A stretch of DNA of 64,000 nt from Enterococcus faecalis (GCF_029024925.1 NZ_CP118962.1:1-64000); one strand, 5' to 3'. Numbered from the stretch's first letter, positions 30,324 to 40,368 are shown. Numbers and translations: made by a program. The notes: generated by a model from the sequence alone, not told the origin.

Positions 30324-31529
30324 GTGTCGTTTGATAAAGCAATTGATCGACGAGGAACGTATTGTACACAGTGGGATTTTGTAGAAGACCGATTTGGGGA
30401 AGCGGACTTGCTTCCCTTCACTATTTCCGATACGGATTTTGCTGTGCCAGAGGCAGTTCTGGCAACATTACAAGAGCGTTTGAACCATCCAGTATTTGGC
30501 TATACGAGGTGGAACCATCCGCAATTAAAAGAAGCAATTCAAACGTGGTACCAGACAAGATTCCAGACGAAGATTGAAGAACACTGGATTATGTATACCC
30601 AGACCGTTATCTATGGTATTTCTGCTTTGATTCAATTATTGACTAACGAAGGGGAGGGCATTATTTTACAAACACCTGCCTATGATGCATTTTTTAAAGT
30701 TATTCAGGAAAATAAGCGGCAAGTAGTGGCGAATGAACTGCTTTATCAAGAGAAGCGCTACAGCATTGATTTTATTGATTTAGAAAAAAAACTAGCGCAA
30801 CCAGAAAATCGCTGTTTGCTTTTATGTTCCCCGCATAATCCAACAGGACGTGTTTGGGAGCAATGGGAATTAGAGCGAATAGTTTCATTGTGCCAACAGT
30901 ATGATGTGTTTTTACTTTCTGATGAAATTCATATGGATATCGTTAATAAAGGCCATGTTCATCGACCAATTACGCAATTTGATTATAAAAAATCTGCCAT
31001 TATTACCAGTGGCACGAAAACCTTTAATTTTCCAGGGCTGATTTTTGCTTACGCCTTAATTCCAGATAACGAATTGCGTGACGCTTTTCAGCTCAAATTA
31101 AAAAACGCCGATGGTTTATCATCAACAAGTATTTTGGGAATGCTAGCAACCATGACGGCCTATCAAAAATGTGGTACTTGGGTTGACGAGTTGAATGATT
31201 ATTTAGCGGAGAACCAACGTTACGTGAAAGATTTTTTACAGACATATTTGCCAAAAATTAAAGTGACGGAGCTGGAGGCAACTTACTTAATGTGGTTGGA
31301 TGTATCAGCGGCAGTTCCAGATGTGGCCCGCTTACAAGAGGCTTTAGTTTCTGTGGGGAAAGTCGCCATTATGGACGGCTCGATTTATGGCGGTAATGGA
31401 CAACGATTTTTACGGTTAAATATTGGCTGTTCGCAAACAAAACTACACGAAGGACTTGAAAGGATGCGTCAAGGTTTTGAAGCTGTTTTACAAAAGGATG
31501 GCACAGCATCAGCGCTTGGGAATAATTGA
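30324..31529 (+). CDS. MalY/PatB family PLP-dependent C-S beta-lyase
   Basis: This fold-type I aminotransferase relative cleaves cystathionine or cysteine, giving pyruvate, ammonia and a thiol. The 401-aa protein has the family opening FDKAIDRRGTYCTQWDF, substrate and PLP contacts NPTGRVW and LSDEIHMDIV, and the Schiff-base lysine at residue 232 in SGTKTFNFPGL. GTG 30324 is preferred: AGAAGG lies about 9 bp upstream, while the GTG at 30315 touches it. It is coupled to the IIBC gene (24-bp gap) and followed by ridA. Confidence 0.88.
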   Translation: MSFDKAIDRRGTYCTQWDFVEDRFGEADLLPFTISDTDFAVPEAVLATLQERLNHPVFGYTRWNHPQLKEAIQTWYQTRFQTKIEEHWIMYTQTVIYGISALIQLLTNEGEGIILQTPAYDAFFKVIQENKRQVVANELLYQEKRYSIDFIDLEKKLAQPENRCLLLCSPHNPTGRVWEQWELERIVSLCQQYDVFLLSDEIHMDIVNKGHVHRPITQFDYKKSAIITSGTKTFNFPGLIFAYALIPDNELRDAFQLKLKNADGLSSTSILGMLATMTAYQKCGTWVDELNDYLAENQRYVKDFLQTYLPKIKVTELEATYLMWLDVSAAVPDVARLQEALVSVGKVAIMDGSIYGGNGQRFLRLNIGCSQTKLHEGLERMRQGFEAVLQKDGTASALGNN

Positions 31530-31628
31530 GAAAAGATAGCATTCCGAAAATGGTTGCAGTACAATGGAAAAATAGAAACAAATAAAATAACAAAAAGTAA
31601 CAACTTGTCATTTACTGGGGGAAAAGAA

Positions 31629-32009
31629 ATGAAAACAATTAAAACAAAGCAAGCACCACAAGCAATTGGGCCATATTCACAAGCAAAAATTGTGAATGGT
31701 TTATTGATTACTTCTGGTCAGATTCCACTGGATCCTGAAACAGGCAAGGTGGTTGGTACAACGATTAAAGAACAAACCAATCAAGTACTGAAAAATATTC
31801 AAGGGATTTTAACAGAAGCTGGTAGTGATTTTGCTCATGTAGTCAAAACGACATGCTATTTACAAAATATGGCAGATTTCACGGCATTCAATGAAGTCTA
31901 TGCTGAGTATTTTAGTGCGGAATATCCTGCACGCACAACGATTGAAATCTCTAAATTACCGATGGATGTGTTGGTGGAGATTGAGATTATCGCAGAAGTA
32001 GTGGCGTAA
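31629..32009 (+). CDS. ridA: RidA (YjgF) enamine/imine deaminase
   Basis: RidA hydrolyses reactive enamines such as 2-aminoacrylate released by PLP enzymes. The 126-aa protein has the family features AIGPYSQAKIVNGLLITSGQIPLDP, the conserved NIQGILTEAGSDFAHVVKTT stretch and the terminal RTTIEISKLPMDVLVEIE with the catalytic arginine. ATG 31629 follows GGGGGAAAAG. It lies 99 bp after the C-S lyase, whose chemistry makes its substrate. Confidence 0.93.
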   Translation: MKTIKTKQAPQAIGPYSQAKIVNGLLITSGQIPLDPETGKVVGTTIKEQTNQVLKNIQGILTEAGSDFAHVVKTTCYLQNMADFTAFNEVYAEYFSAEYPARTTIEISKLPMDVLVEIEIIAEVVA

Positions 32010-32016
32010 AAAGAAT

Positions 32017-32068
32017 AAAACAATGGTTCCATTAAGGTATAGTCACTTAGGGAACCATTGTTTTTTTT
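32017..32068 (+). terminator. Terminator after ridA
   Basis: AAAACAATGGTTCC pairs with GGAACCATTGTTTT and is followed by a T-run. Confidence 0.88.
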
Positions 32069-32145
32069 GTGGTTGCTTTTTTGCCGAAAGTAAGGAAAGA
32101 TTTTGGTATATCGAAAACAACGTTTATTCGCTATAGTAAAAATAC

Positions 32146-32161
32146 AAGTAAGCGCTAACTT
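32146..32161 (+). promoter_or_regulatory. cre-like palindrome before the PRD regulator
   Basis: AAGTAAGCGCTAACTT shares the core GTAAGCGCTAAC with catabolite-response elements; the flanking T and A of the consensus are changed. It lies 16 bp upstream of the start codon, so bound CcpA would block transcription. Confidence 0.5.
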
Positions 32162-32176
32162 GTGGAGGAATGACAA

Positions 32177-33958
32177 ATGTTAACATTTAATGAACAAAGA
32201 CTATTAGAACAATTGTTGAAGGAAGAGGAGTTTCAAACATTTGATGCACTAGCTAGTCACTTAGGCCTATCAGTTCGAACGGTTCGTAATTTATTGAATA
32301 AATTAGAACCGACTTTTCAGCAGAATCACCTTCGGCTGTCTAAAAAGTATGGGGTTGGTATTAAATTAATTTCAGAAAAACAGTCATTTAGAGAAATATC
32401 AGAAAATATTCATACATCCATTGTCGTACGTCGTGAAGTTTTGAAGTTAATGTTGTTATTTTATTATCGAAAAAAAGTTTCAATTAATCAATTAAGCCAA
32501 GTGTTTTTCCTAACAAAAAGTTCAGTATTAGCTGATTTAAAAATTGTTGAGAAGGAACTGGCTGTCTATAATTTGAAAATTGTAAGGAGTCATCAAGGGA
32601 CTGAATTATTGGGACATCGAAAAGATATAAAATCAGCAATTATTGATTCGGTGCACTTAGTTGGTACGGCATTTATTTTTGAAAACCGTGCCTATCTGTC
32701 GAAAAATCAATTTTATTGCCAAAAAATTTTAGTGAGTGAGTTTAAGAATGTTATATTATCAGGAATTCGTTTAATATCGATAAAATATTCCTATTCTTTT
32801 AATGAGGATTTTATACAAACTTTAGTCATCCAATTAATGGTAGACATTTTATTATTTGGTAAACAGATGAATGAAAAACAATCAAAAGATGGTTCTGATC
32901 CGGCGACAGACTTTCAATTGTATCTAGAACAGACATTAGGATTTACTTTTTCTAATCAATATAATCCAAATCGAATTGGCGAATATCTAGCTGCGTGTGA
33001 ATATAGAAAACCACAAAAATCATCGCCGTTACATGAAATTGCCAAGCAAGTGCTGACTAGTTATCAAGATTTACAACAGGTTAGAATGGATACTTCAAAT
33101 TTAATCGATAAAATTGCAGATAACATTGGACAAATTAAACAACGAAACCACTATAGAATGAGTGTTTTTCATCCGTTATTGAATGATTTACAACTGAATT
33201 TTGGTAAAGAATTTATTGCTTTGCGGTTTTGCTTTTTAGCAATTGAAAAAAGAGTCGGTTATGTAAGTGATGATGAGCTATGTTTTCTGCTAGTTACTAT
33301 TTTAAATACACCACAAAGGTATAAGCCTCAGTTAACTGCTCGTCTAGCTAGTAATGGAAGTTCGGAATATCGCCAGTTTATCAAAAGAGAACTACAACGA
33401 AATTTGTCAGATGTTCAGGTATTTTTAAATGAGGAAGTGAGTATAGCAGATTGGCAGTTTATTTTTTCAAAAAATAAGCAATTAAAAAAATTAGCAGACG
33501 ATAATATAAAGTTTGATGTATTCAATAAAAGCCATTTAGCAATTGTTAAAAATGAAACCGCTTTATATAAACGATTTAAAGTAGAACGAGGTTGTAGTAT
33601 ACCATCTATTTTTGAAACAATTTCTATGTCCAATAAATTAAGTAAGGCAAAGGTCGTTGAGAAAATCACAGAACGACTGATTGAAGAAGAAGTTACTGAC
33701 TTTGCTACCATTGAAGATGCTTTTAACAGAGACCAGCATCAACCTCTTATATGGCGAAAAATGGAATGTGCGATTTTATTTATGATAGATCCAAGACAAT
33801 TACAGTCACAAATACGAGAATTCAGCTGGTCTGCATTAATCAATTGGTGTGAGAACAATCAAAATAATCAGGTGCGAAAAGTAGTTATTATTGTTGCTGG
33901 AAAAATAGAAGAAATTGATTTTTACGAAATTTTTAGAAGATTTGTGTCAAATGGATAA
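32177..33958 (+). CDS. PRD-containing transcriptional regulator (BglG/MtlR-like)
   Basis: The 593-aa protein starts with a helix-turn-helix (about 1-60; ALASHLGLSVRTVRNLLNKL), a second HTH-like region (VSINQLSQVFFLTKSSVLADLKIVE, about 97-122, in two parts), and a middle region that fits two PTS regulation domains (about 180-400, with HPLLNDL). The C-terminus is not clearly EIIB or EIIA and lacks an obvious phospho-site. ATG 32177 follows GGAGG. It precedes the IIC-SIS-GH4 genes and probably controls them. It is more AT-rich than nearby core genes, consistent with accessory origin. Confidence 0.75.
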   Translation: MLTFNEQRLLEQLLKEEEFQTFDALASHLGLSVRTVRNLLNKLEPTFQQNHLRLSKKYGVGIKLISEKQSFREISENIHTSIVVRREVLKLMLLFYYRKKVSINQLSQVFFLTKSSVLADLKIVEKELAVYNLKIVRSHQGTELLGHRKDIKSAIIDSVHLVGTAFIFENRAYLSKNQFYCQKILVSEFKNVILSGIRLISIKYSYSFNEDFIQTLVIQLMVDILLFGKQMNEKQSKDGSDPATDFQLYLEQTLGFTFSNQYNPNRIGEYLAACEYRKPQKSSPLHEIAKQVLTSYQDLQQVRMDTSNLIDKIADNIGQIKQRNHYRMSVFHPLLNDLQLNFGKEFIALRFCFLAIEKRVGYVSDDELCFLLVTILNTPQRYKPQLTARLASNGSSEYRQFIKRELQRNLSDVQVFLNEEVSIADWQFIFSKNKQLKKLADDNIKFDVFNKSHLAIVKNETALYKRFKVERGCSIPSIFETISMSNKLSKAKVVEKITERLIEEEVTDFATIEDAFNRDQHQPLIWRKMECAILFMIDPRQLQSQIREFSWSALINWCENNQNNQVRKVVIIVAGKIEEIDFYEIFRRFVSNG

Positions 33959-34011
33959 GGAAAATAGTTGGTTGGCGTTTTGTTTGAAAGAAGGAATAAG
34001 GGAGGTACAAA

Positions 34012-35313
34012 ATGGAAAAAATCGTTCAATTTGTAAATGAAAAAATATCACCACCACTCATGAAAGTTGGAGAGAATCGTTATATGATAGCTGTTAAAAA
34101 CGGCATGATTTTAACTGTTCCTTTTACTATTATTGGTTCAATTTTTATGATTTTAGCCCAGTTTCCGCTGACAAGTTATCAGAATTTTATTGAACCTTAC
34201 AAGAATGTATTAATGGTGCCAACTTCTGTAACTTTTGGGATTATTGGTTTAATAGCAGTAGTTGGGATTAGTTATAGTTTATCTCAGTTTTACAAAATTG
34301 ATACTATTCGGAATGTTTTAATGTCGTTAGTTTGTTATTTATTAGTACAATCTTCCATGGGAGAAGATGGGTCATATAGCATTAACACTGGAAATTTTGG
34401 TACTTTAGGTGTTTTTTCAGCAATTATTATTTCGTTTGTAGTTGTTGAAATTTATCGATTTTGTATGAACAAACAGTTAGCTATTAAAATGCCGAGTAGT
34501 GTACCTCCAGCAATAGCTAAATCTTTTAACATTTTAATTCCGTTACTAATTTCATTAACAGTATTTTGGGTTATTCGTGTGCTGTTAGGCTTTGATATCA
34601 ACGCAAGTTTGAATATGCTCTTTAGCCCTCTAGTTCAAGGTTTAAGCACTCTTCCCGGAATTCTTGTTTTTATGCTTTTACGGTCGCTACTATGGTGTGT
34701 AGGGATTCATGGAGGGGCTGTGTTATCTGTTGCAGATCCAATTTTTTTAACTATGTTAGGTGCAAATACGGATGCCTTAGCTGCTGGTGAGCCATTACCG
34801 TATATTACCGCTGCGGGTTTTGTTAACTTTATTTTTATTGGTGGCGGTGGCGCAACGCTTATGCTAGTTATTTTTATGATTTTTTCAAAGGATCAAGGAT
34901 TGCGTACTTTGGGAAAGCTTTCTCTGCCAGCAAGTATTTTTGAAATCAATGAACCAATTGTTTTTGGCGTACCAATGGTATTAAATCCTGTCTTGATGAT
35001 TCCTTACACACTTTGTAATACATTGCTTGCTTTAATTGCATATCTGTTAATGTATTTTGATGTGATTGGACGGCCAGTTGTCGCTGTTCCATGGACTACA
35101 CCACCAATTCTTATGCAATATTTAACTTCGGGTGGAGATTGGCGTGCAGCAGTGTATGGTGTATTTGCTTTGTTAGTAAGCGGGGCAATTTATTACCCAT
35201 TTTTCAAAATGCTAGAGAAACAGCGGTTAGATATCACCATACAAGAAACAGCAGAAAATGAAGAGAATTTGGAAGGAGAAACTGTCCGTGAATCAAATGA
35301 ATCAGTTTATTAA
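34012..35313 (+). CDS. PTS permease IIC, lactose/cellobiose family
   Basis: This is the membrane channel of a lactose/cellobiose-type PTS. The 433-aa protein has about 8-10 membrane segments, the family N-terminus (KISPPLMKVGENRYMIAVKNG), the motif GIHGGAVLSVADP and the C-terminal substrate region FEINEPIVFGVPMVLNP. No IIA or IIB gene is next to it, so it must share those with another system. The ATG follows GGGAGG. Its 3' end overlaps the SIS gene by 26 bp. Confidence 0.9.
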   Translation: MEKIVQFVNEKISPPLMKVGENRYMIAVKNGMILTVPFTIIGSIFMILAQFPLTSYQNFIEPYKNVLMVPTSVTFGIIGLIAVVGISYSLSQFYKIDTIRNVLMSLVCYLLVQSSMGEDGSYSINTGNFGTLGVFSAIIISFVVVEIYRFCMNKQLAIKMPSSVPPAIAKSFNILIPLLISLTVFWVIRVLLGFDINASLNMLFSPLVQGLSTLPGILVFMLLRSLLWCVGIHGGAVLSVADPIFLTMLGANTDALAAGEPLPYITAAGFVNFIFIGGGGATLMLVIFMIFSKDQGLRTLGKLSLPASIFEINEPIVFGVPMVLNPVLMIPYTLCNTLLALIAYLLMYFDVIGRPVVAVPWTTPPILMQYLTSGGDWRAAVYGVFALLVSGAIYYPFFKMLEKQRLDITIQETAENEENLEGETVRESNESVY

Positions 35314-36304
35314 TTCTCAGTGGCAACTATTGCCAACGCTTCTTCAAAATACCATCACAATGCCGTTTGAAGAAGAAAGTCCCAAACAAATTATTTTTGT
35401 TGGATCAGGAAGTTCGTTGAATGCTGCCAAAATGGCACAACGTTATTTTGAAACGTTCAGTCAACAATCATTGCTTTTTTTCAATGTTCAACAATATAAA
35501 AAGCAAGGAGCTTTGTTAGATCCGCATTATCTAGTAGCTATTTCTCAAACAGGCAATAGCTTGGCAACACTTGAGTGTCTTCATTTAGCAAGTGAGAACA
35601 AAAACACAACAATCTTTCTCAGTGCAACAAGGGATGAAGAAAAGCGACAGTATGCAGATTATTTTATAGACTTATGTTGTGCAGAAGAGCAAATTGGACC
35701 GAAAACAGTTGGTTTTACGGCTACGTTTATTCGATTAGTTCAATTAGCTTTAGCATTTAACAAAGATCAGGAAGACCGCATATCTGAGGAAATCTTTGTA
35801 AGTTTTAAAGAATGTATTCAAAAAATGCCTAAAATGAAGGAAATAACTCTTCAATGGCTAAAAGAAAATCCCCATTGGGCAAATGCACCTTATTTGACAA
35901 TTACAGCAGATGATGCCCTTTTAGGGGTGATAGAAGAAGGTGCTTTAAAGGTGTTGGAAACATTGAGAATCCCAGTCATGGCCTATGAAATTGGGGAGTT
36001 TACACATGGACCGCATCGATTAATCAAAGAGGGCTCTTACCATATCTTTTTAAGTGGCGGGCCAACGACAGAGTTAACGGAAAGAGTAAATCTATATACC
36101 CAAAGTTTTACAAAAAATACTTTACTGATAACAGAAAAGGCAGGAGAGATAACTGTAGACCTTTCTTGCGAAACTCCCGGTGTGGAGTTACTGTATACTT
36201 TGATTTTTCAAGTATTGGCAAATGAGTGGGCATTACAAACAGGATTTAATCCAGACAAAAAAGTTCATGAAGCATTTTTTGCTTTTGTGGGTACAAAAGA
36301 TTAG
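35288..36304 (+). CDS. SIS-domain sugar-phosphate isomerase/deaminase-like protein
   Basis: The 338-aa protein has two SIS domains (about 25-160 and 190-330), as in the isomerase half of GlmS and in FrlB/AgaS-type enzymes. The first carries IFVGSGSSLNAAKMAQRYFE and AISQTGNSLATLE; the second carries the YEIGEFTHGPHRLI motif. It has no glutaminase domain. GTG 35288 follows AAGGAG by 9 bp and overlaps the IIC stop region. Position between a PTS IIC and a GH4 hydrolase suggests action on an amino-sugar phosphate or ketose phosphate; substrate unknown. Confidence 0.82.
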   Translation: MNQMNQFINSQWQLLPTLLQNTITMPFEEESPKQIIFVGSGSSLNAAKMAQRYFETFSQQSLLFFNVQQYKKQGALLDPHYLVAISQTGNSLATLECLHLASENKNTTIFLSATRDEEKRQYADYFIDLCCAEEQIGPKTVGFTATFIRLVQLALAFNKDQEDRISEEIFVSFKECIQKMPKMKEITLQWLKENPHWANAPYLTITADDALLGVIEEGALKVLETLRIPVMAYEIGEFTHGPHRLIKEGSYHIFLSGGPTTELTERVNLYTQSFTKNTLLITEKAGEITVDLSCETPGVELLYTLIFQVLANEWALQTGFNPDKKVHEAFFAFVGTKD

Positions 36305-36318
36305 GAGTGGGAAAAGAT

Positions 36319-37593
36319 ATGTCATTAAAAATTGCTATTATTGGTGCAGGAAGTGTATATACACCAGAAATAATTGAAGGATTAGCGCAAAGTAAAGAGA
36401 AATTACCTGTAACAGAATTAACCTTGATGGATATTAATCCGGATCGTTTAGAAATTATGTATAATTTTTTAAATCGTTATAAAAAATTTCATCAATTATC
36501 GTTTGCTATTCGTAAAACAGAAAACTTAGAAGAAGCCGTTAAAGGTCAAGATTTTATTTTAACGCAAATTCGAGTAGGTGGGAATCAAGCAAGGATTCAC
36601 GATGAAAAGATTCCTCTGAAATACGATGTGATTGGTCAAGAAACTACAGGGCCAGGGGGCTATATGAAGGCGTTGCGTACAATTCCAGCTATAGTAGAAA
36701 TTGCGAAAGCTGTTGAAAAACATAATCCAGAAGCATGGCTAATTAACTATGCTAATCCTACAGGTATTTTAGCAGAAGCAGTCCGTAATTATACCAAAAC
36801 AAAATTTATCGCTTTATGTGCAGGTGGTATGCGTCCAAGAACTTGGGTCGGGTGGGCACTTGATGCAAATTATAAAGAAGTAACGTATGATTTTGTCGGG
36901 TTAAACCATATGAATTTTGCTTATAATATTCGCGTAGATGGTCGTAAAATTACAAAAGAGGAATTTGATAAAGTAGCAGATATTCATGAAACCGTGGCCC
37001 CAGAATTAATCAAAAAATTGAATGCTCTACCTAGTCTATACTGTCAATATTACTTCCATCGCCGCCAAAAGTTAGCAGAACTTAAAGAGGCCCCTCTAAC
37101 CAGAGGTGAGACAGTTTTAGGCTTGGAAAAGGAAATCTATACGGCATTAAAAAACCCTAGTCAGCATGATAAGCCAGAGATTTTAAAAAATCGTGGTGGT
37201 GGTTATAGTGAATTAGCTTTAGAAGCACTTTCTGCGATCTACAATGATGAAGATATGTGGATTGTTGCAAACGTTAAAAATGAACGTGCAATTGAATTTT
37301 TACCTTATGATACCTCTGTGGAAACACCTTGTATTTTAAATAAGAATGGGATCACCCCACTTGTTCAAAATAACATACCTGAAGGTGTATATGGCTTAGT
37401 TTCTGCTGTAAAAAACTATGAGAGCTTAGTGGTCCAAGCAGCTGTAGAAGGAAATTATGATAAAGCATTAGAGGCAATGGTAGCTCATCCATTAGTAGGA
37501 GATTTTGACATTGCTAAACCGATGTTGGATGAGATGTTAAAAGTTAACGCACCTTACATTCATCCAGATTTAGTCGCTGCAGTCACTGATTAA
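36319..37593 (+). CDS. Glycoside hydrolase family 4, 6-phospho-glycosidase
   Basis: GH4 enzymes cleave phosphorylated disaccharides by an NAD+ and Mn2+ dependent redox route. The 424-aa protein has the Rossmann motif IAIIGAGSVYTPE, the cofactor region LTQIRVGGNQARIHDEKIPL, the QETTGPGGYMKALR stretch, NYANPTGI, the metal-ligand Cys in ALCAGGM and His in GLNHMNF. It probably hydrolyses a 6-phospho-beta-glucoside or related product of the upstream PTS. ATG 36319 follows AGGAG at 10 bp; the GTG at 36307 overlaps that site. Confidence 0.9.
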   Translation: MSLKIAIIGAGSVYTPEIIEGLAQSKEKLPVTELTLMDINPDRLEIMYNFLNRYKKFHQLSFAIRKTENLEEAVKGQDFILTQIRVGGNQARIHDEKIPLKYDVIGQETTGPGGYMKALRTIPAIVEIAKAVEKHNPEAWLINYANPTGILAEAVRNYTKTKFIALCAGGMRPRTWVGWALDANYKEVTYDFVGLNHMNFAYNIRVDGRKITKEEFDKVADIHETVAPELIKKLNALPSLYCQYYFHRRQKLAELKEAPLTRGETVLGLEKEIYTALKNPSQHDKPEILKNRGGGYSELALEALSAIYNDEDMWIVANVKNERAIEFLPYDTSVETPCILNKNGITPLVQNNIPEGVYGLVSAVKNYESLVVQAAVEGNYDKALEAMVAHPLVGDFDIAKPMLDEMLKVNAPYIHPDLVAAVTD

Positions 37594-37643
37594 AAAGAAG
37601 CGAACAACAGTTGTTCTGTAATAACTGTTGTTCGCTTCTTTTT
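37592..37643. terminator. Very strong terminator after the GH4 gene
   Basis: A 21-bp perfect stem (37592-37612 / 37623-37643) with a 10-nt loop; A-run before and T-run after make it functional on both strands. Confidence 0.93.
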
Positions 37644-37776
37644 AATGTTAAAACAATACGATTCAGCCAAAATGTCTAGCCGTGCTGGAAAATTTTCAGC
37701 AAATAGGCTACCATGGAAGAAAATCGATAAAACGAAAGTTAAATGAATAGAAAAGAGATATGAAAGAGGCTATAAG

Positions 37777-40368
37777 ATGAAAAAAAATATTAGCCAACTA
37801 GCGCAGTGGTTGAAAGAACACAGTTTATTATTGAAACTAATTTTTCTTGGTTCTGTATTAGTTTTCGTGGCTAACCAAGTGACACATATCGCTCAAGGCA
37901 TGACCTGGGCGGATATTTTTTCCACGATGGAACAACAAAGTACGGGGCGTTTAATTGGTATGGTCTTGGCAGGACTATTAGGGGTTATTCCGATGCTCCT
38001 TTATGACTATGTAGTCGTTAAGTTATTGGAAAAAGAAGGTAAGCCACCAATGAAACGAATGGATTGGTTAACTTCGGCTTGGGTCACTAATACCATTAAT
38101 AACTTAGCGGGTTTTGGCGGCGTGGTTGGGGCAACGCTACGGATTAATTTTTACGGAAAAGATGTACCGCGGGGCAAGGTTGTAGCAACGGTCTCAAAAG
38201 TTGCTCTGTTCTTGATTTCAGGGTTATCTATTTTATCTTTTGTGGCGTTTGTTGATTTATTTTTTATTCGAACCCAAAATGTTTTTCGTGAATATTGGGT
38301 TTGGTTATTATTGGGCAGCCTGATTGCGCCAGCGCTCTGGTTTTTCACGTATTTAAAACGGCGAACATTGTTTAAAACATTTTTTCCAAAAGCGGTGCTC
38401 CTTTTATTCGGCGCTTCATTAGGTCAATGGCTAGGTGGGATGTTTGCTTTCTTAATGATAGGTCGTTTGATGCAGGTGCCAGTTTCGATGGTTTCTGTTT
38501 ATCCAATGTTTGTTATCGCCACGTTGATTGGGATGTTAACTATGGTTCCTGGTGGTATGGGAACGTTTGATGTCTTAATGATTTTGGGCTTGTCACAATT
38601 AGGGATTGATCGATCACAAGCGGTCGTCTGGTTGTTGTATTATCGTTTGTTCTATTATGTGACGCCTTTTATGACAGGAGTTATTTTGTTCTTGCAACAA
38701 GCAGGCATGAAAGTTAACCAATTTTTTGATAATTTACCTCGGTTATTTTCACAAAAAGTGGCGCATTTTATTTTGGTGGCGGCGTTATATTTTGCAGGGA
38801 TTATGATGGTTCTATTGTCGACTGTGACGAATTTGTCGAATGTTAGTCGTTTATTCCAAGTGTTACTTCCCTTTTCTTTTAATTTTTTAGATCAAACATT
38901 GAATTTATTTGTAGGATTCTTGTTATTAGGTTTAGCTCGAGGCATTTCTATGAAAGTGAAAAAAGCTTATTGGCTTACAATTATTTTACTAGGATTTTGT
39001 ATTGTAAATACGGTGGCACGAACGACTTCGTGGCAGTTAATTGCTGTTTATGCCGTTATTTTATTGGCGGTTATTTTGGCTCGTAAAGAATTTTATCGTG
39101 AAAAGTTCGTTTATTCATGGGGCGCTTTAACGGTAGATAGTATTTTGTTTGGCTGCTTGTTTATCGGTTATGCGGTTGCTGGCTATTACGCCGCACGACC
39201 AGCTGGTGGCAATCAAGTTATCAATCACTTTTTGTTGTTTCCGTCAGATGATGTTTGGTTTAACGGATTGATTGGTTTAAGTATTTCCTTGATTGGTTTA
39301 TTCTTTTTGTATCAATATTTAGCCGAAACAACTGTTACTTTAGGTGAGGGGTTTGAGGAAGCGCGGTTGACACGCTTTTTGGAAAAATTTGGTGGCAACG
39401 AAGGCAGTCAATTTTTGTATTTAAAGGATTATGGTCATTTTTATTACCAAGAAGAAGGCGAAGATCAAGTACTTTTTGGGTTTCAAATGAAGTTTAATAA
39501 ATGCTTTGTCTTGGCGGATCCAATTGGGCAACGAGAGAAATGGACAGCGGCGACACTGGCGTTTATGGATCAAGCTGATTTGTTAGGCTATCAATTAGTT
39601 TTTTATCGTATTTCGGAAGAATATGTTATGACTCTTCACGATTGCGGCTTTGAATTTATGAAAGTTGGGGAAGAAGGCTTGATTCAATTTGATGAGCCGT
39701 CAACAGTGAATCAAACAGCCTGGACGGAAACGGTGACTGAAAAAATAGCAGCAGATGCAGCGGATTTTCAGTTTGAATTTTATCCCGAAACGATTAGTGA
39801 TGCCTTATATCAAGAGTTAGAACGAGTTTCTGCAGACTGGTCACGGAATCAAAAAGAGCGCTACTTTATTGGTGGACGGTTGGATCCCGAGTACTTGAAA
39901 TGCAGTAGCGTGGGCTTGGTGAGACAGAAACAAACGGTCATCGGTTTCATTACTGGAAAAGAAATGGAAAAAGGCAAAAGTATTTCGTATGATTTGTTAC
40001 GTATTCGTTCAGAAGCACCTGCTTTTACTAGAGAATATTTGTTCACTCATTTTATTGAAACTTATCAACAGCAGGGCTATCAATTAATTGATATTGGGAT
40101 GGCGCCGTTGGCTAACGTAGGGGAGAGCAAGTACTCTTTCTTAAAAGAACGCTTTGTTAATATTTTTTACAAGTATAGTTATCAAATTTATGCGTTTCAA
40201 GATACACGCAAGCGCAAAGAACAATATGTCACTAGTTGGCAACCACGTTATTTTGCTTATCCTAAGCGGACCAGTGTGCTCTTTGCTTTTGTGCAACTTT
40301 CCTTGTTGATTACGAAAGGAAGACATCAAAGTGTTTCGCTTGTGGAAGAAGCAATGACTGAAATTTAA
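37777..40368 (+). CDS. mprF: Phosphatidylglycerol lysyltransferase MprF
   Basis: MprF transfers lysine (or another amino acid) from tRNA to phosphatidylglycerol and flips the product outward, lowering the negative surface charge and protecting from cationic peptides. The 863-aa protein has an N-terminal flippase region of about 14 helices (about 15-520) and a cytosolic C-terminal synthase domain (DUF2156, about 530-850; VLFGFQMKFNKCFVLADPIG, GMAPLANVGES). The start ATG follows AAAGAGG. E. faecalis is known to have two mprF paralogues; gene order suggests this is mprF1. Confidence 0.93.
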   Translation: MKKNISQLAQWLKEHSLLLKLIFLGSVLVFVANQVTHIAQGMTWADIFSTMEQQSTGRLIGMVLAGLLGVIPMLLYDYVVVKLLEKEGKPPMKRMDWLTSAWVTNTINNLAGFGGVVGATLRINFYGKDVPRGKVVATVSKVALFLISGLSILSFVAFVDLFFIRTQNVFREYWVWLLLGSLIAPALWFFTYLKRRTLFKTFFPKAVLLLFGASLGQWLGGMFAFLMIGRLMQVPVSMVSVYPMFVIATLIGMLTMVPGGMGTFDVLMILGLSQLGIDRSQAVVWLLYYRLFYYVTPFMTGVILFLQQAGMKVNQFFDNLPRLFSQKVAHFILVAALYFAGIMMVLLSTVTNLSNVSRLFQVLLPFSFNFLDQTLNLFVGFLLLGLARGISMKVKKAYWLTIILLGFCIVNTVARTTSWQLIAVYAVILLAVILARKEFYREKFVYSWGALTVDSILFGCLFIGYAVAGYYAARPAGGNQVINHFLLFPSDDVWFNGLIGLSISLIGLFFLYQYLAETTVTLGEGFEEARLTRFLEKFGGNEGSQFLYLKDYGHFYYQEEGEDQVLFGFQMKFNKCFVLADPIGQREKWTAATLAFMDQADLLGYQLVFYRISEEYVMTLHDCGFEFMKVGEEGLIQFDEPSTVNQTAWTETVTEKIAADAADFQFEFYPETISDALYQELERVSADWSRNQKERYFIGGRLDPEYLKCSSVGLVRQKQTVIGFITGKEMEKGKSISYDLLRIRSEAPAFTREYLFTHFIETYQQQGYQLIDIGMAPLANVGESKYSFLKERFVNIFYKYSYQIYAFQDTRKRKEQYVTSWQPRYFAYPKRTSVLFAFVQLSLLITKGRHQSVSLVEEAMTEI

